NCBI GenBank assembly: GCA_910586925.1
Contig: CAJUKG010000011.1
Location: forward strand, 8,905 to 72,904
Direction of reading: 5' to 3'
DNA length: 64,000 nt
Source: an uncultured Christensenellaceae bacterium
GTDB taxonomy: Bacteria > Bacillota > Clostridia > Christensenellales > Pumilibacteraceae
The notes beneath the pieces are model-generated. The model searched no databases. It was not told the origin of the DNA and was given only the letters and a program-made list of their open reading frames with translations. The first letter of the stretch is position 1; each line of letters begins with the position of its first letter. The position numbers and the translations under genes were made by a program. This document shows, one piece after another, positions 8,327-17,084 of this stretch.

Positions 8327-8355
8327 ATTTTACACCTTTTGAAACAAAATGTAAA
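8327..8355 (-). promoter_or_regulatory. Promoter of the DUF1624/AMP-ligase/MBL operon
   Basis: TTTACA at 8355-8350 and TAAAAT at 8332-8327, spacer 17 bp. Seven bases past the -10 is 8320, the first base of the ATG, so the transcript is predicted to be leaderless. Confidence 0.72.
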
Positions 8356-8466
8356 GCAGCCGCACGGCTTTTTTTGTTAGTGCCCGTCGCATACCGCAAC
8401 GATCTTTGCGGTAAAACGCGGAAACAAATCGGTGCGCATATGCGCATATGTATTAAAAACGCAAAA

Positions 8467-8494
8467 TAAAAGCCCGACTTTCGATCGGACTTTT
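8467..8494 (-). terminator. Intrinsic terminator after ribokinase gene
   Basis: Minus-strand stem AAAGTCCGA/TCGGGCTTT (one G-U) with a 7-base loop, followed by TTATTTTGCGTTTTT. The rest of the 8356-8520 gap holds only small CATATG/GCATGC palindromes. Confidence 0.8.
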
Positions 8495-8520
8495 ATGCAC
8501 GCATGCGCATGTTAGCAATG

Positions 8521-9462
8521 CTATTTGATTTCGGTGCTATACAGCTCGCACACTTCTTCGAACGTGGGTATGCTCGACGACGCGCCCCGCCGCGAAACGG
8601 TTATGGCGGACGCGCGGGTCGCGAACAGGCATGCTTCTTTGAACGAGTACATGCCGACGTGCGGGTATGTGAGCGCGAGTGCTCCGACGAACGTATCGCC
8701 CGCCCCCGTCGTATCCACGGCGACCGCCTTATGCGCGGGCAAGCGACCAACGAGTTTCATGCCGTCGGAGAACGCCACGCCGTTCGCGCCGAGGGTGATT
8801 GCGACGTACCGCACGCCTTTATCGAGGAAGAAATCCATCGCCGCAAGCTGAGATTGCTCGTCGCGGGGCTTTATGCCGGTGAGCGTTTCCGCTTCGTGCT
8901 CGTTCGGAACGATGATGTCGATATTGCAATAGAAATCGTCGGGCAATTCTTTGGCGGGGGCGGGATTGAGCACGGTGGTCATGCCGATAGACCGCGCTTT
9001 ACGCAGTGCGTACCCCACTATATACAGCGGCACTTCGAGCTGGCAAAGCAAGGTGTCCGAGCTTGTCGCATGCTCGAGTGCTTCGTCTATGTCCGACTTG
9101 GTGAAACCGAGGTTCGCCCCGCTATACACCGCGATACGGTTGTCCTTGCCGACGAGCGATACGACGGCAATACCGGTATTCCTGTTTACTTGGCGTACGA
9201 ACTCGGTATCGACGCCGTAACCGTCGAGCCTGCCTATCAAGTCCGCGCCGAACGCGTCCGCGCCCACGCGTCCTATGAGCTTGACTGCCTTGCGCCCGTC
9301 CTCGTACTTACGCGCAAGCCGCGAAATCGCGACCGCCTGATTCGCGCCCTTGCCGCCCAAACCCGTTTGACAGGAGTCGGCGAGCATGGTTTCGCCCTTT
9401 TTGGGCATTTTTTCGAGTTCGAGCGAAATATCGTAATTTATGCTGCCCAATACGTAAATCAT
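8521..9462 (-). CDS. rbsK: Ribokinase (PfkB family)
   Basis: 313-residue cytosolic sugar kinase, expected to make ribose 5-phosphate from ribose and ATP. The N-terminal GSINYDISLELE and GLGGKGANQAVA segments are the ribokinase substrate-binding signature, and DTTGAGDTFVGA near residue 250 is the PfkB C-terminal motif carrying the catalytic Asp. Length is typical. Its ATG overlaps the stop of the Na/Pi symporter gene by 4 bases, so it is translated from the same message; no ribose transporter is nearby, so the sugar could come from nucleoside breakdown. Related PfkB kinases for other pentoses cannot be fully excluded. Confidence 0.9.
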   Translation of the reverse strand: MIYVLGSINYDISLELEKMPKKGETMLADSCQTGLGGKGANQAVAISRLARKYEDGRKAVKLIGRVGADAFGADLIGRLDGYGVDTEFVRQVNRNTGIAVVSLVGKDNRIAVYSGANLGFTKSDIDEALEHATSSDTLLCQLEVPLYIVGYALRKARSIGMTTVLNPAPAKELPDDFYCNIDIIVPNEHEAETLTGIKPRDEQSQLAAMDFFLDKGVRYVAITLGANGVAFSDGMKLVGRLPAHKAVAVDTTGAGDTFVGALALTYPHVGMYSFKEACLFATRASAITVSRRGASSSIPTFEEVCELYSTEIK

Positions 9463-11270
9463 TGCCGTTCTCCTTTGTCTTCGGTAGTATCGACGGCTGC
9501 CGCGTCGTCGCTTACTTTCGCCTTGGCGAGAATACTGTTACCGCCCGCTTTGCGTTCGTGCGAGCGGCGTTTCTGCTCGTCCGCGATTTTTTCCATAGCC
9601 TCGCGTTGCGAACCGGACGGGGATTTTATGGAGAACGCGATATTAGTGAGGTGATCGCCGATACGTTCGAGCGCGCTCGTTATCGAATAGAAATGCGTAC
9701 CGCTCTCGACCGAACAACCGCCCTCGTTCAGACGCTTGATATGATTGTTGTCGAGCAGTCTGCACGTGATGTCCACTTCTTCCTCGAGCGCGGAGAACGC
9801 ATTGAGTCTGTCGACCGCGTTGTTTTGAAATATGTACATCGCCTCGTCGAACATGCCCATTACTTTATCGTACATATCCTCGAGCTCGTCGATAGCTTCC
9901 TGCGTAAATACGCACTCCCCTTCCGCCATAGCCCGCGCTTCTTCCATGAAGTTCTCGGCATGGTCGGCTATACGTTCGATATCTCCCACCACATGGTGGA
10001 GCGAGCCGATAAACTTCTCGTCCGCCCTGTTGAGCGACAGCGACGAGAGTTTAATGAGGTACTTCGTTACGCCCTTGTTGATAAAGTTGATGCGCTGCTC
10101 GTCGCGCTCGACCGCTTCGCCCTCCGACGTGTCTTTGGTGAGTACGGCTATCATGGCGCGCTTGAGGTTTGTTTTCGCCATTTCCGCCATATTGTCCACC
10201 TCGCGGCGCACCTGCGCCACGGCGATGGGCGGCGTCTGCAAAAACCTGTCGTCGATATAGTACATATGCGGAGCTTCGTCCTTGCCGCCGCGCTTTTCGC
10301 GCACGACGACGGATGCGAATTTGGTTAGCGGCTTTATAAACGGCACGAGAAGCAACGTCGTAAGCACGTTGAAAAGCACGTGGAACAGCGCGACCTGCAT
10401 TTGCGCGTTGCTCGACATTTTACCGAACAGCCACACCACGTCGTCTTTGAAAACCCAGATGATGACGGTGAAAAGCACGGTGCCGATGAGGTTGAACAGC
10501 AAGTGAATGACGGCGGTGCGCTTCGCGTTAGTGCTCGCGCCGATAGACGCGATCATGGCAGTTACGCAAGTACCGATATTAGTACCGAGAATGACGAAAA
10601 GCGCGCTGTCCATAGGGATTATGGGAAGTCCGCCCGTAGCGGGCGCAGCCATGGTAACGACGAGCGCGGTCATGGCGGCGGACGACTGAAACAGCGCGGT
10701 GCACACCATGCCTATGAGAATGAGAAGGAGCGGAAAGTCTATCACTCGGAACAGCCCCTGCATGGCGTCGGCTATCGCAGGGGTTTTGAACGCGCCGCTC
10801 ATGAGCGACAAACCGACGAACATGAGTCCCAATCCCGCGATCGCCGAACCGATTTTCTTCACGGTATCGTTCTTGAAGAACATCATCATTATGACGCCGA
10901 TGAACGCGAGGATCGCGAAATACGAACTGACGTTGAATCCCGACAGCGCGATGATAACGCCCGTGAGAGTAGTGCCTATGTTCGCGCCCATTATGATGGA
11001 AGTGGCTTGGAACAGCGTCATCAGCCCCGCATTGACGAAGCCTATTACCATGACGGTGGTAGCTGCCGACGAATTGACGAGCACTGTCGCGACCGCGCCG
11101 ACGCCTATGCCGGCAAAACGGTTGTTGCTGATTTTGCCGAACAGCTTGCGCATTCCCTTACCCGCACTGCGCTCGAGTCCGTCGCTCAACATTCTCATGC
11201 CTATCATGAGAACGCCCAGCCCGGCTATTAACGATAATACACTCGATACGATTTCCAAAAACCGATCCAT
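9459..11270 (-). CDS. Na/Pi cotransporter with PhoU-like C-terminal domain
   Basis: 603-residue membrane protein of the NptA/PNaS family, importing phosphate with sodium. Two inverted QSSA-type repeats are visible as VNSSAATTVMVIGF (about residue 65) and LFQSSAAMTALVV (about 193), each followed by GANIGTT or GTNIGTC. After about nine helices, a PhoU-like helical domain (about 340-560) follows, with the charged repeats typical of PhoU. The promoter gives a leader of about 13 bases with ATAGG touching the ATG. Downstream ribokinase overlaps by 4 bases. Confidence 0.92.
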   Translation of the reverse strand: MDRFLEIVSSVLSLIAGLGVLMIGMRMLSDGLERSAGKGMRKLFGKISNNRFAGIGVGAVATVLVNSSAATTVMVIGFVNAGLMTLFQATSIIMGANIGTTLTGVIIALSGFNVSSYFAILAFIGVIMMMFFKNDTVKKIGSAIAGLGLMFVGLSLMSGAFKTPAIADAMQGLFRVIDFPLLLILIGMVCTALFQSSAAMTALVVTMAAPATGGLPIIPMDSALFVILGTNIGTCVTAMIASIGASTNAKRTAVIHLLFNLIGTVLFTVIIWVFKDDVVWLFGKMSSNAQMQVALFHVLFNVLTTLLLVPFIKPLTKFASVVVREKRGGKDEAPHMYYIDDRFLQTPPIAVAQVRREVDNMAEMAKTNLKRAMIAVLTKDTSEGEAVERDEQRINFINKGVTKYLIKLSSLSLNRADEKFIGSLHHVVGDIERIADHAENFMEEARAMAEGECVFTQEAIDELEDMYDKVMGMFDEAMYIFQNNAVDRLNAFSALEEEVDITCRLLDNNHIKRLNEGGCSVESGTHFYSITSALERIGDHLTNIAFSIKSPSGSQREAMEKIADEQKRRSHERKAGGNSILAKAKVSDDAAAVDTTEDKGERQ

Positions 11271-11289
11271 CCTATAGTAAGATAATATT

Positions 11290-11318
11290 ATTGTACATTA
11301 CATGCGTCGAAATGTCAA
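11290..11318 (-). promoter_or_regulatory. Promoter of the Na/Pi symporter-ribokinase operon
   Basis: TTGACA at 11318-11313 and TACAAT at 11295-11290, 17-bp spacer; predicted start near 11283, leader about 13 bases. Confidence 0.78.
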
Positions 11319-11436
11319 GCGCAATTATACGATTGGTGCGCGGTTATGTTGCATGCGCGGTTTCGCCATATCCGCGTCACATGAGCACAATCCGCGCACG
11401 CGACGCAAAACGCGACGACGGCACGACGCGCAACGA

Positions 11437-11466
11437 TAAAAGCGCGCACCGAACGGCGCGCGCTTA
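11437..11466 (-). terminator. Intrinsic terminator after CorC-like gene
   Basis: Minus-strand stem AAGCGCGC...GCGCGCTT with an inner GCC/GGT pair and GTTC loop, followed by TTATCG. Placed 25 bases after the stop of the 11491-12750 gene. Confidence 0.75.
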
Positions 11467-11490
11467 TTTCATAAGACCTTACTGCGTTAT

Positions 11491-12750
11491 TTATTCTTCC
11501 TGTTGCGGGGTCACCGTTATCTTGACTTCCGCGACGCGCTTTTGCGTAGAACGCGTGACCGTAATGTGCATATTGAGATAATCGAAATTCTCGCCCGCAA
11601 CGGGGATCTTTTCCATTTGTTCTGTGACCCAACCGCCGACCGACGACGACTCGAATTCTTCTTTCACGTCGACTTTGACGTAATCGAACACGTCGAGCAG
11701 CGGCGCGTTGCCGTTTACGATATACTCGCCGTCGCCCGTCGTCTTGATGAACTCCTCGATCTCGTCGTGCTCGTCGTAAATTTCGCCGACGAGTTCCTCG
11801 AGAATATCTTCCATGGTGACGATACCGCTCGTGCCGCCGTACTCGTCAACGACGACCGCCATGTGGATTTTGGCTTTCTGCATCATGCGCAGTGCCGCCG
11901 AGATCTTCATGTTCTGCGACAGACACACCGTGTTTTGAATACAGCTTTCAAAATCTTTCGCGCCGTCGAGAGTGGCTATCAGGAAATCTTTTTCGTGAAC
12001 GATGCCTATCACGGTATCTATCGTGCCGCTGTACACGGGCATGCGCGAAAAACCGTTCTCGCGGAATTTCTTCGCGACGTCCTCCATGCTCTCGTCCGCA
12101 GACACCGCGACGACGCCCACCCTGTGCACCATTATGTCGCCGACGTCGAGATCTTCGAACTCGATAGCCGAACGGATAAGCTCGGACTCGTGTTCGTCGA
12201 TACCGCCCTCGCTGTGCGCAGTTTCGACGTACGTGAGAAGTTCGTCCTCGGTGATGCCCGGTTCTTTTTTGAACTTGAAAATCTTAAGCAGTAATTTTCG
12301 CCACTGCGAGAATATCCAGGTGAGCGGGAAGAAAATCACTTCGAGCACGAACAGCACGCCGCTGAACGCACGCGCAAACCCTTCGGGGTGTTCTTTGGCG
12401 ATCGTTTTGGGTGTGATCTCGCCGAATATGAGCACGGCGAGCGTCATCACCGCCGTGGACACCGTTACGGCTTGCGAACTGTCCGACATGAGCGACACGA
12501 AAAACAACGTGGCAAGCGACGATGCTACGATGTTCACTATGTTATTCCCGATCAGTATTGTCGTAATAAGTTTGTCGTAGTTGTCGATCATTTTGCCGAC
12601 GCGCTTTGCCCACTTGACGCCGTTGGCTTCAAGGGTATGCAACCGCACGCGGTTCACGCTCGTAAAAGCGGTTTCCGCCGACGAGAAGAACGCCGACAGA
12701 AGCACGAGGATTATCAATACTACTAATATACCTATTTGATATGGGTCCAT
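11491..12750 (-). CDS. CNNM/CorC (HlyC-type) transporter with CBS pair
   Basis: About 419-residue integral membrane protein: an N-terminal CNNM (DUF21) domain with four hydrophobic segments (starting MDPYQIGILVV and containing FFSSAETAF), a tandem CBS domain (about 200-330; DEYGGTSGIVTMEDILEELVGEI), and a C-terminal CorC_HlyC domain. The family is linked to Mg2+/Co2+ efflux or tolerance rather than haemolysis. The ATG at 12750 gives the canonical family N-terminus; a TTG five codons upstream abuts AGGAGA and is less likely. Single-gene unit with its own promoter and terminator. Confidence 0.9.
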   Translation of the reverse strand: MDPYQIGILVVLIILVLLSAFFSSAETAFTSVNRVRLHTLEANGVKWAKRVGKMIDNYDKLITTILIGNNIVNIVASSLATLFFVSLMSDSSQAVTVSTAVMTLAVLIFGEITPKTIAKEHPEGFARAFSGVLFVLEVIFFPLTWIFSQWRKLLLKIFKFKKEPGITEDELLTYVETAHSEGGIDEHESELIRSAIEFEDLDVGDIMVHRVGVVAVSADESMEDVAKKFRENGFSRMPVYSGTIDTVIGIVHEKDFLIATLDGAKDFESCIQNTVCLSQNMKISAALRMMQKAKIHMAVVVDEYGGTSGIVTMEDILEELVGEIYDEHDEIEEFIKTTGDGEYIVNGNAPLLDVFDYVKVDVKEEFESSSVGGWVTEQMEKIPVAGENFDYLNMHITVTRSTQKRVAEVKITVTPQQEE

Positions 12751-12798
12751 AAGGACGAACTGCAATCTCCTATACTTGATAATAAGTGATATGTAAAG

Positions 12799-12827
12799 AT
12801 TATATCATAAGTGACTGATAATGTCAA
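12799..12827 (-). promoter_or_regulatory. Promoter of the CorC-like gene
   Basis: TTGACA at 12827-12822 and TATAAT at 12804-12799, 17-bp spacer: full consensus. Confidence 0.8.
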
Positions 12828-12879
12828 CGGTTTTATACGGAATGAAAAATGATGAATTACAAACGCGCAATTAGAATAT

Positions 12880-12976
12880 AAGGAATAGATTCTTCGCATT
12901 CGCTCAGAATGACAAAAGAATATAATGTGGAGCGCGCGGGACGCATGAGGGGCGCAGTGGGCTGCGTCCCCTACGG
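12880..12976. repeat. Intergenic repeat-like elements
   Basis: The gene-free stretch 12751-13071 holds the CorC promoter, then an ATTCT...AGAAT element (TTCGCATTCGCTCAGAATGA, 12893-12912), then a GGGACGCA/TGCGTCCC inverted repeat (12938-12970), then AT-rich sequence. Both elements resemble short intergenic repeats I associate with other Firmicutes genomes, but only one copy of each is in this window. Confidence 0.4.
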
Positions 12977-13027
12977 AAACAAGGTCGATTAATATTACGG
13001 AGAGATCTCATTAAACCAAAAATAATA

Positions 13028-13071
13028 GTTAACAATAATTATTAATTGTTAATTATTAATTCTTAATTTTT
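13028..13071 (-). terminator. Weak AT-rich terminator-like hairpin after histidine kinase
   Basis: Minus strand reads TTAACAAT, 8-base loop, ATTGTTAA, then CTATTATTTTTGG. An AT-only stem, so only weak evidence. The sequence also matches the AT-rich element at 4500-4566. Confidence 0.35.
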
Positions 13072-14751
13072 TTAGTACCCCCCCCCGCAAGGTTTGACGA
13101 TTTTCATTTCGAACCAGAAGGTACTGCCTTTATCGAGTTCGGAATTCACGCCGAACTCGACGCCGTGCGCCTTGAGTATGTTATAGCATATGGACAGCCC
13201 AAGCCCCGACCCGACCGTGGTGCGCTTGGACCGCGCCGCGCGATAGTATCTGTTCCAAATGGATTCCTGTTCTTCGGGCGCGATGCCTTTACCGTGGTCG
13301 GTAATTTCCACACGCGCCGTGCCGTTCATATTCTTGACGCGCACGATTATCACTTTGTCGTCGCCGCAGTAATTGAACGCATTGCCGATAAAGTTATACA
13401 TCACCTGCTCGATCCTGTTCTTGTCGCAATGCACGATAAGATCGCTGTCGATCTCGGTTTCGAACTTGACGCCGTCGCGCTCTTTGAAATAATCGAAACG
13501 CTTGAGAATATCCTCCGCCGCCGCGGAAATGTCGCAGTCCTCGAAATTGAACTCCGTAACGCCCGACGACAACCGCGAATAGTTGAGCACGTCGTCGGTA
13601 AACGTCGTTAGTTTATCCGCCTCGGCGATTATCGTTTCGGTGATCTTCTCGCGTTTCTTTTCGTCCTGCGGCAGATCGCGGATCATTTCGGCATACGCGC
13701 GGATTATGGTAATCGGGGTGCGCATGTCGTGCGAAACGTTGGCGATCAAATCGCGCTGTAACTGCTCGGTGCTCTTGAGTCGTTTCTTCGCGCTGTTCAG
13801 TGCGGTAGCGAGCGTATCGTACTCGTAATACCCGTATCCCGTAAACTCGACGTCGTAATCGCCGTCCGCCACCCGCTTCGCATTCCGCGTAAACTCGGTT
13901 AGACATTTGGTTTGATACCGCGCCGCGAACAGCGCGCACACGAACGCAAGCACCAACACCACGATCGTGCAAAACACAAATAACAGCAAAACTTTACCTG
14001 CATTGACGAGCAGCGCGTTGTTCGATTTCATCGCGATCATATACATGAACGTCGGACCTTCGTCGGTGTCCACCCAATGCTCGCTGCAATAATACACGAG
14101 CTTGCCGTACTCCGTATCCGCCATACCCGTATCAATGTCGCTCTTGAGAATACTCTCGTAATCGAGCGAATTTATAAGCCGAAGTATGGATGCATTTTCG
14201 TTCACGGTATCGCTGCTTTGCCCTATCGCATCGACCACGATGACCGGCTTCAGCTCGTTGCCGTCCCTCTTGAACACGATAAACGATGCGGAATTGGTGC
14301 GCGCGATCTCCGACAGTTTGTCACGGTAAAACACCGTCATACCGTTATCGTCGCCGCGCTTGGGGAATGCGGCTGCAGCCGCCGAGCCGATGCTGTGTAT
14401 ATCGTCGCGCATGATCGCGTCGTAAAATCCGTTCAGTCCGAAAAGCAGCAGTACCCACATCATGAGCAGCACCACCGTCGCGAACAGGAAGTAATTGAGT
14501 ATCATGCGCCGCGACACCGATTTAATTATCCTGCCGCGCGGTTTTTTGTTCTTCCCCGCTTTTGTCGCAGGCGCGTCGATTTCCGCGACTGCCGTCGCCG
14601 CTTCGCCGATTTCCGCCGCAGGTTCGGGCGCGTGCGATTCCGCGCCGTCAGCGACGTTTTCCGCATCTGTCGGCGTTATGTTTTCCGTTTCGGGTATTTG
14701 CTCGCCCCCGTCGATCGGGCACGGCGCAATTTTTTTCTCGCTGTTTTTCAT
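13072..14751 (-). CDS. Sensor histidine kinase (HAMP, HisKA, HATPase)
   Basis: 559-residue membrane sensor kinase. A Pro/Glu/Ala-rich cytoplasmic N-terminus of about 75 residues precedes the first helix (about 84-106); an extracellular sensor region of about 140 residues follows, then a second helix (about 253-275), a HAMP-like segment, the phospho-acceptor H341 in NVSHDMRTPIT, an N-box (VMYNFIGNAFNY), and G-boxes DHGKGIAPEEQ and GSGLGLS. No response regulator lies next to it, so its partner is unknown. It is the last gene of a run that may start at 21393. The gene ends in a run of 9 G (13086-13078) encoding the C-terminal Gly-Gly-Gly; indels there would only alter the last residues. Confidence 0.9.
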   Translation of the reverse strand: MKNSEKKIAPCPIDGGEQIPETENITPTDAENVADGAESHAPEPAAEIGEAATAVAEIDAPATKAGKNKKPRGRIIKSVSRRMILNYFLFATVVLLMMWVLLLFGLNGFYDAIMRDDIHSIGSAAAAAFPKRGDDNGMTVFYRDKLSEIARTNSASFIVFKRDGNELKPVIVVDAIGQSSDTVNENASILRLINSLDYESILKSDIDTGMADTEYGKLVYYCSEHWVDTDEGPTFMYMIAMKSNNALLVNAGKVLLLFVFCTIVVLVLAFVCALFAARYQTKCLTEFTRNAKRVADGDYDVEFTGYGYYEYDTLATALNSAKKRLKSTEQLQRDLIANVSHDMRTPITIIRAYAEMIRDLPQDEKKREKITETIIAEADKLTTFTDDVLNYSRLSSGVTEFNFEDCDISAAAEDILKRFDYFKERDGVKFETEIDSDLIVHCDKNRIEQVMYNFIGNAFNYCGDDKVIIVRVKNMNGTARVEITDHGKGIAPEEQESIWNRYYRAARSKRTTVGSGLGLSICYNILKAHGVEFGVNSELDKGSTFWFEMKIVKPCGGGY

Positions 14752-14793
14752 AATTCGATCGTATGATGAAATTTAAGTATTCGCTTTCCGTTT

Positions 14794-15474
14794 TCACTCG
14801 GCGGCGTGCGTGTCGTCACTGCCGTCGCGCTCTCGCGGAGGGTCGGGATCATCGGTTATTTCGTAACCGAACACGTCGTCCGCTTTCGGCTTGTCGGCAT
14901 TACCGTCGCCGAGCGGCGGTTTCTTGCTCTCGGTAAATCCGGGTATCCGTCGCAACACGACGCGGGACATTGCCGAAAATATAAAATCGAGCGGCACAAG
15001 CACCGCGGTCGCGATAAGCGCGAGTATCGGGTATCCGCCGACAAGCTCCACCCATTCCGCAACGTTTATTCCTTCCCGCCCGACGCTCGCGACGTTGACC
15101 GTGATCGCGTACACCGCGCCGAAAGTCACGTTGAAATACACGATCGCGACGAGTGCGCGAAGCAGTGCCGTTTTGACCTTGAAATAAGTGAATCTGTCGG
15201 CAAAAAACGCCGCTATGCCGTACGGTGCGAACATGACGACAAACAACAGCCATTTGACTGACAGTCCCGTGATCAAGAACATCAAGCCCGCCGCCGCGAT
15301 CGCGGTGAGCGCGCCGTACATAAGTCCGCTTCGCTTGCAAGCCGAAAATATGCAAAATGCCGCTAAATATAACGGCATAAAGCTGAGCGGCAAATATGCC
15401 GTCATGACACACATTATTACCGCGAGCGCGGTGCACACCGCCGCAGTCGTCAGTTTCTTTGCTTGCCCCGTCAT
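14794..15474 (-). CDS. Polytopic membrane protein, function unknown (ECF S-component-like)
   Basis: 226-residue protein with about six hydrophobic segments in the first 170 residues and a charged, proline-rich tail of about 50 residues. The opening KKLTTAAVCTALAVIMCVM and compact helical layout resemble ECF-transporter substrate-binding components, but I do not recognise a specific family. Start placed at the ATG whose A is shared with the upstream TGA (TGATG), indicating translational coupling with the J-like protein gene; an in-frame TTG lies three codons earlier. Confidence 0.7.
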   Translation of the reverse strand: MTGQAKKLTTAAVCTALAVIMCVMTAYLPLSFMPLYLAAFCIFSACKRSGLMYGALTAIAAAGLMFLITGLSVKWLLFVVMFAPYGIAAFFADRFTYFKVKTALLRALVAIVYFNVTFGAVYAITVNVASVGREGINVAEWVELVGGYPILALIATAVLVPLDFIFSAMSRVVLRRIPGFTESKKPPLGDGNADKPKADDVFGYEITDDPDPPRERDGSDDTHAAE

Positions 15475-16085
15475 CAGCAGCAACGCATGGCGTTACACAG
15501 ACAGTCGGTAAGACAGTATGCGCAACAACATGTCGAAAGACAGTTTGACATATCGGCAGGCTGTGACTGCGGTTGTTCGACATACGTCGGAGGAGGCTCG
15601 GCGGTATGCGGTCTGTCGCCGCTCGACGATCCGCCCTTCATTGCCATCTCGAGTTTATCGAGCGAGGCGCGGTATTTCTTATTGTTCGGATCTTCGCGGA
15701 GAGCCATTTCGAGCTGTGTTTTGGACTCGGAGAGCCACTCGCGCTTGTAAAACACTATCGCCTGCATGTAGTGCCATTCGCCGTTGCGGTCGGAAATGCC
15801 GTCGAGAATGTCCTGCGCCTCGTTGTACTTGCCGCGACGTATAAGCTCGTCCACTTCGCCGTAATCGCCGTGCCACGCGGACTCGCTTTCCGCATGGTCG
15901 ATATTCGCGCAAATTACGATCCACGCCTCCTCAAGCTCCTGCAGCTTCCGTGCGCCTTCGTTGCCTTCTTCGCCCGACTTGAAACGCTGCTCGCTGTATA
16001 TCGCGTGCAGTTCGTCGTATTTCGCTTTCAATACTTCGGGCGTCGCATTCCTGTCCAGCCCCAATACTCCGTACGGATCTTTCAT
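15474..16085 (-). CDS. J-domain-like protein with degenerate HPD and Cys-rich tail
   Basis: 203 residues. The first about 65 residues resemble a J domain (KDPYGVLGLDRNATPEVLKA, then helix), but the position of the DnaK-stimulating HPD reads IYSEQ, so co-chaperone activity is doubtful. A TPR-like helical middle follows (about 85-150). The end is remarkably Cys-rich: ten cysteines within about 25 residues (CLSTCCCAYCLTDCLC and a final CC), suggesting metal binding or lipid modification. Good ribosome site (GGGAGG). It follows the DUF5685 gene, a pairing I recall from other Clostridia. Confidence 0.75.
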   Translation of the reverse strand: MKDPYGVLGLDRNATPEVLKAKYDELHAIYSEQRFKSGEEGNEGARKLQELEEAWIVICANIDHAESESAWHGDYGEVDELIRRGKYNEAQDILDGISDRNGEWHYMQAIVFYKREWLSESKTQLEMALREDPNNKKYRASLDKLEMAMKGGSSSGDRPHTAEPPPTYVEQPQSQPADMSNCLSTCCCAYCLTDCLCNAMRCC

Positions 16086-16166
16086 AACCGTGACCTCCCG
16101 TCACTCGATGTCTTTTTCCGAAATATACTTTCGCATTCCGTCGCCGCTTTTGCGGTCGCTTTGCCG

Positions 16167-17084
16167 TTACAGTCGCGGACTGTCCAGCTTTTTGACCGAC
16201 TCCGCAAGCTCCTTCGTTTTCGCGCGCATTCCGCGCTTGACTATGTTTTCTATCAGCGAACGGCTCTGCGTAAACCGCAGTCCGTCGCAACACTGCTCCG
16301 CTCGCACGCACACCGAATTCAATATACCGAGTATTTCTTCCTTGTGCGCCGAGAGAAATTCTTTTCTGAAGTTTTTGATTCTTTTTGTTTGTTTTGCCGC
16401 ATTCGTTTCCGTTTTATCCGCGCCGTCCGCATACCGCGCGAGAAAAGGATTGTACCGTCTGCGTTTTCTATCGTCCGCTATGTCGTCGAGCGCGTCGACG
16501 ATATACACGAACTTGCCTATATTATAGCACAGCCCGCGCATGTTGTCGTCGGTCGCACGCCCGAGAATAAACTCGGGAAGCTCGCGCATAAACGCCGCGA
16601 ACGGGTCTGCCGCCCTGTCGATACTGCTCTCGCCGCGCTTTTCGACGGCTGTCTGTTCTTCATCGAACCGCTTCACGCGCGCCCACAGTTCGGGACACTC
16701 TGCCGCCGCCTTTTTCACCGCGCCCGCGAGCATGCTCCGCACCGCGCGATATTTGATCCCGTCGCCGTCGCGCACGCCGTCCTCCGCTTTTTGGTAGCAA
16801 AGCATTATGTTCGCATACACGAGCCGAGTGAGCAGCGGGTTTGACTGTAATATCGCTTTATGCCGCGGATTGAGCACACACCCGTGTTCCTCTATTACTA
16901 TGTCCGACTGCGCATAGTCATGCAACAGTGCGGAGAGGAACGCGAAATCGTAATTGGTGGTAAACCTCGGGAACTGACCGCAAAGCCTGCCCGTTTCACA
17001 GCATATCCCGCAGTAAAACGATTTGTAAAGCACGAAGTCGCTTTGACCGAGCGTACTTCTTTCGGGAACGATATAGCCGTACAT
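16167..17084 (-). CDS. DUF5685 family protein
   Basis: 305-residue soluble, mostly helical protein. The N-terminal MYGYIVPERSTL and SFYCGICCETGRLCGQFPRF segments with clustered cysteines, and the later YIVDALDDIADD acid cluster, fit DUF5685. The acidic cluster and helical content recall polyprenyl synthase-type folds, but no function is established. Start overlaps the TrpS stop (TGATG). Confidence 0.8.
   Translation of the reverse strand: MYGYIVPERSTLGQSDFVLYKSFYCGICCETGRLCGQFPRFTTNYDFAFLSALLHDYAQSDIVIEEHGCVLNPRHKAILQSNPLLTRLVYANIMLCYQKAEDGVRDGDGIKYRAVRSMLAGAVKKAAAECPELWARVKRFDEEQTAVEKRGESSIDRAADPFAAFMRELPEFILGRATDDNMRGLCYNIGKFVYIVDALDDIADDRKRRRYNPFLARYADGADKTETNAAKQTKRIKNFRKEFLSAHKEEILGILNSVCVRAEQCCDGLRFTQSRSLIENIVKRGMRAKTKELAESVKKLDSPRL

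Noticed and set aside
13078..13086. Poly-G at the end of the 13072-14751 kinase as an ON/OFF switch
   Set aside because: Indels there change only the last few residues before nearby stops, so an on/off effect is unlikely; kept only as part of the homopolymer set.
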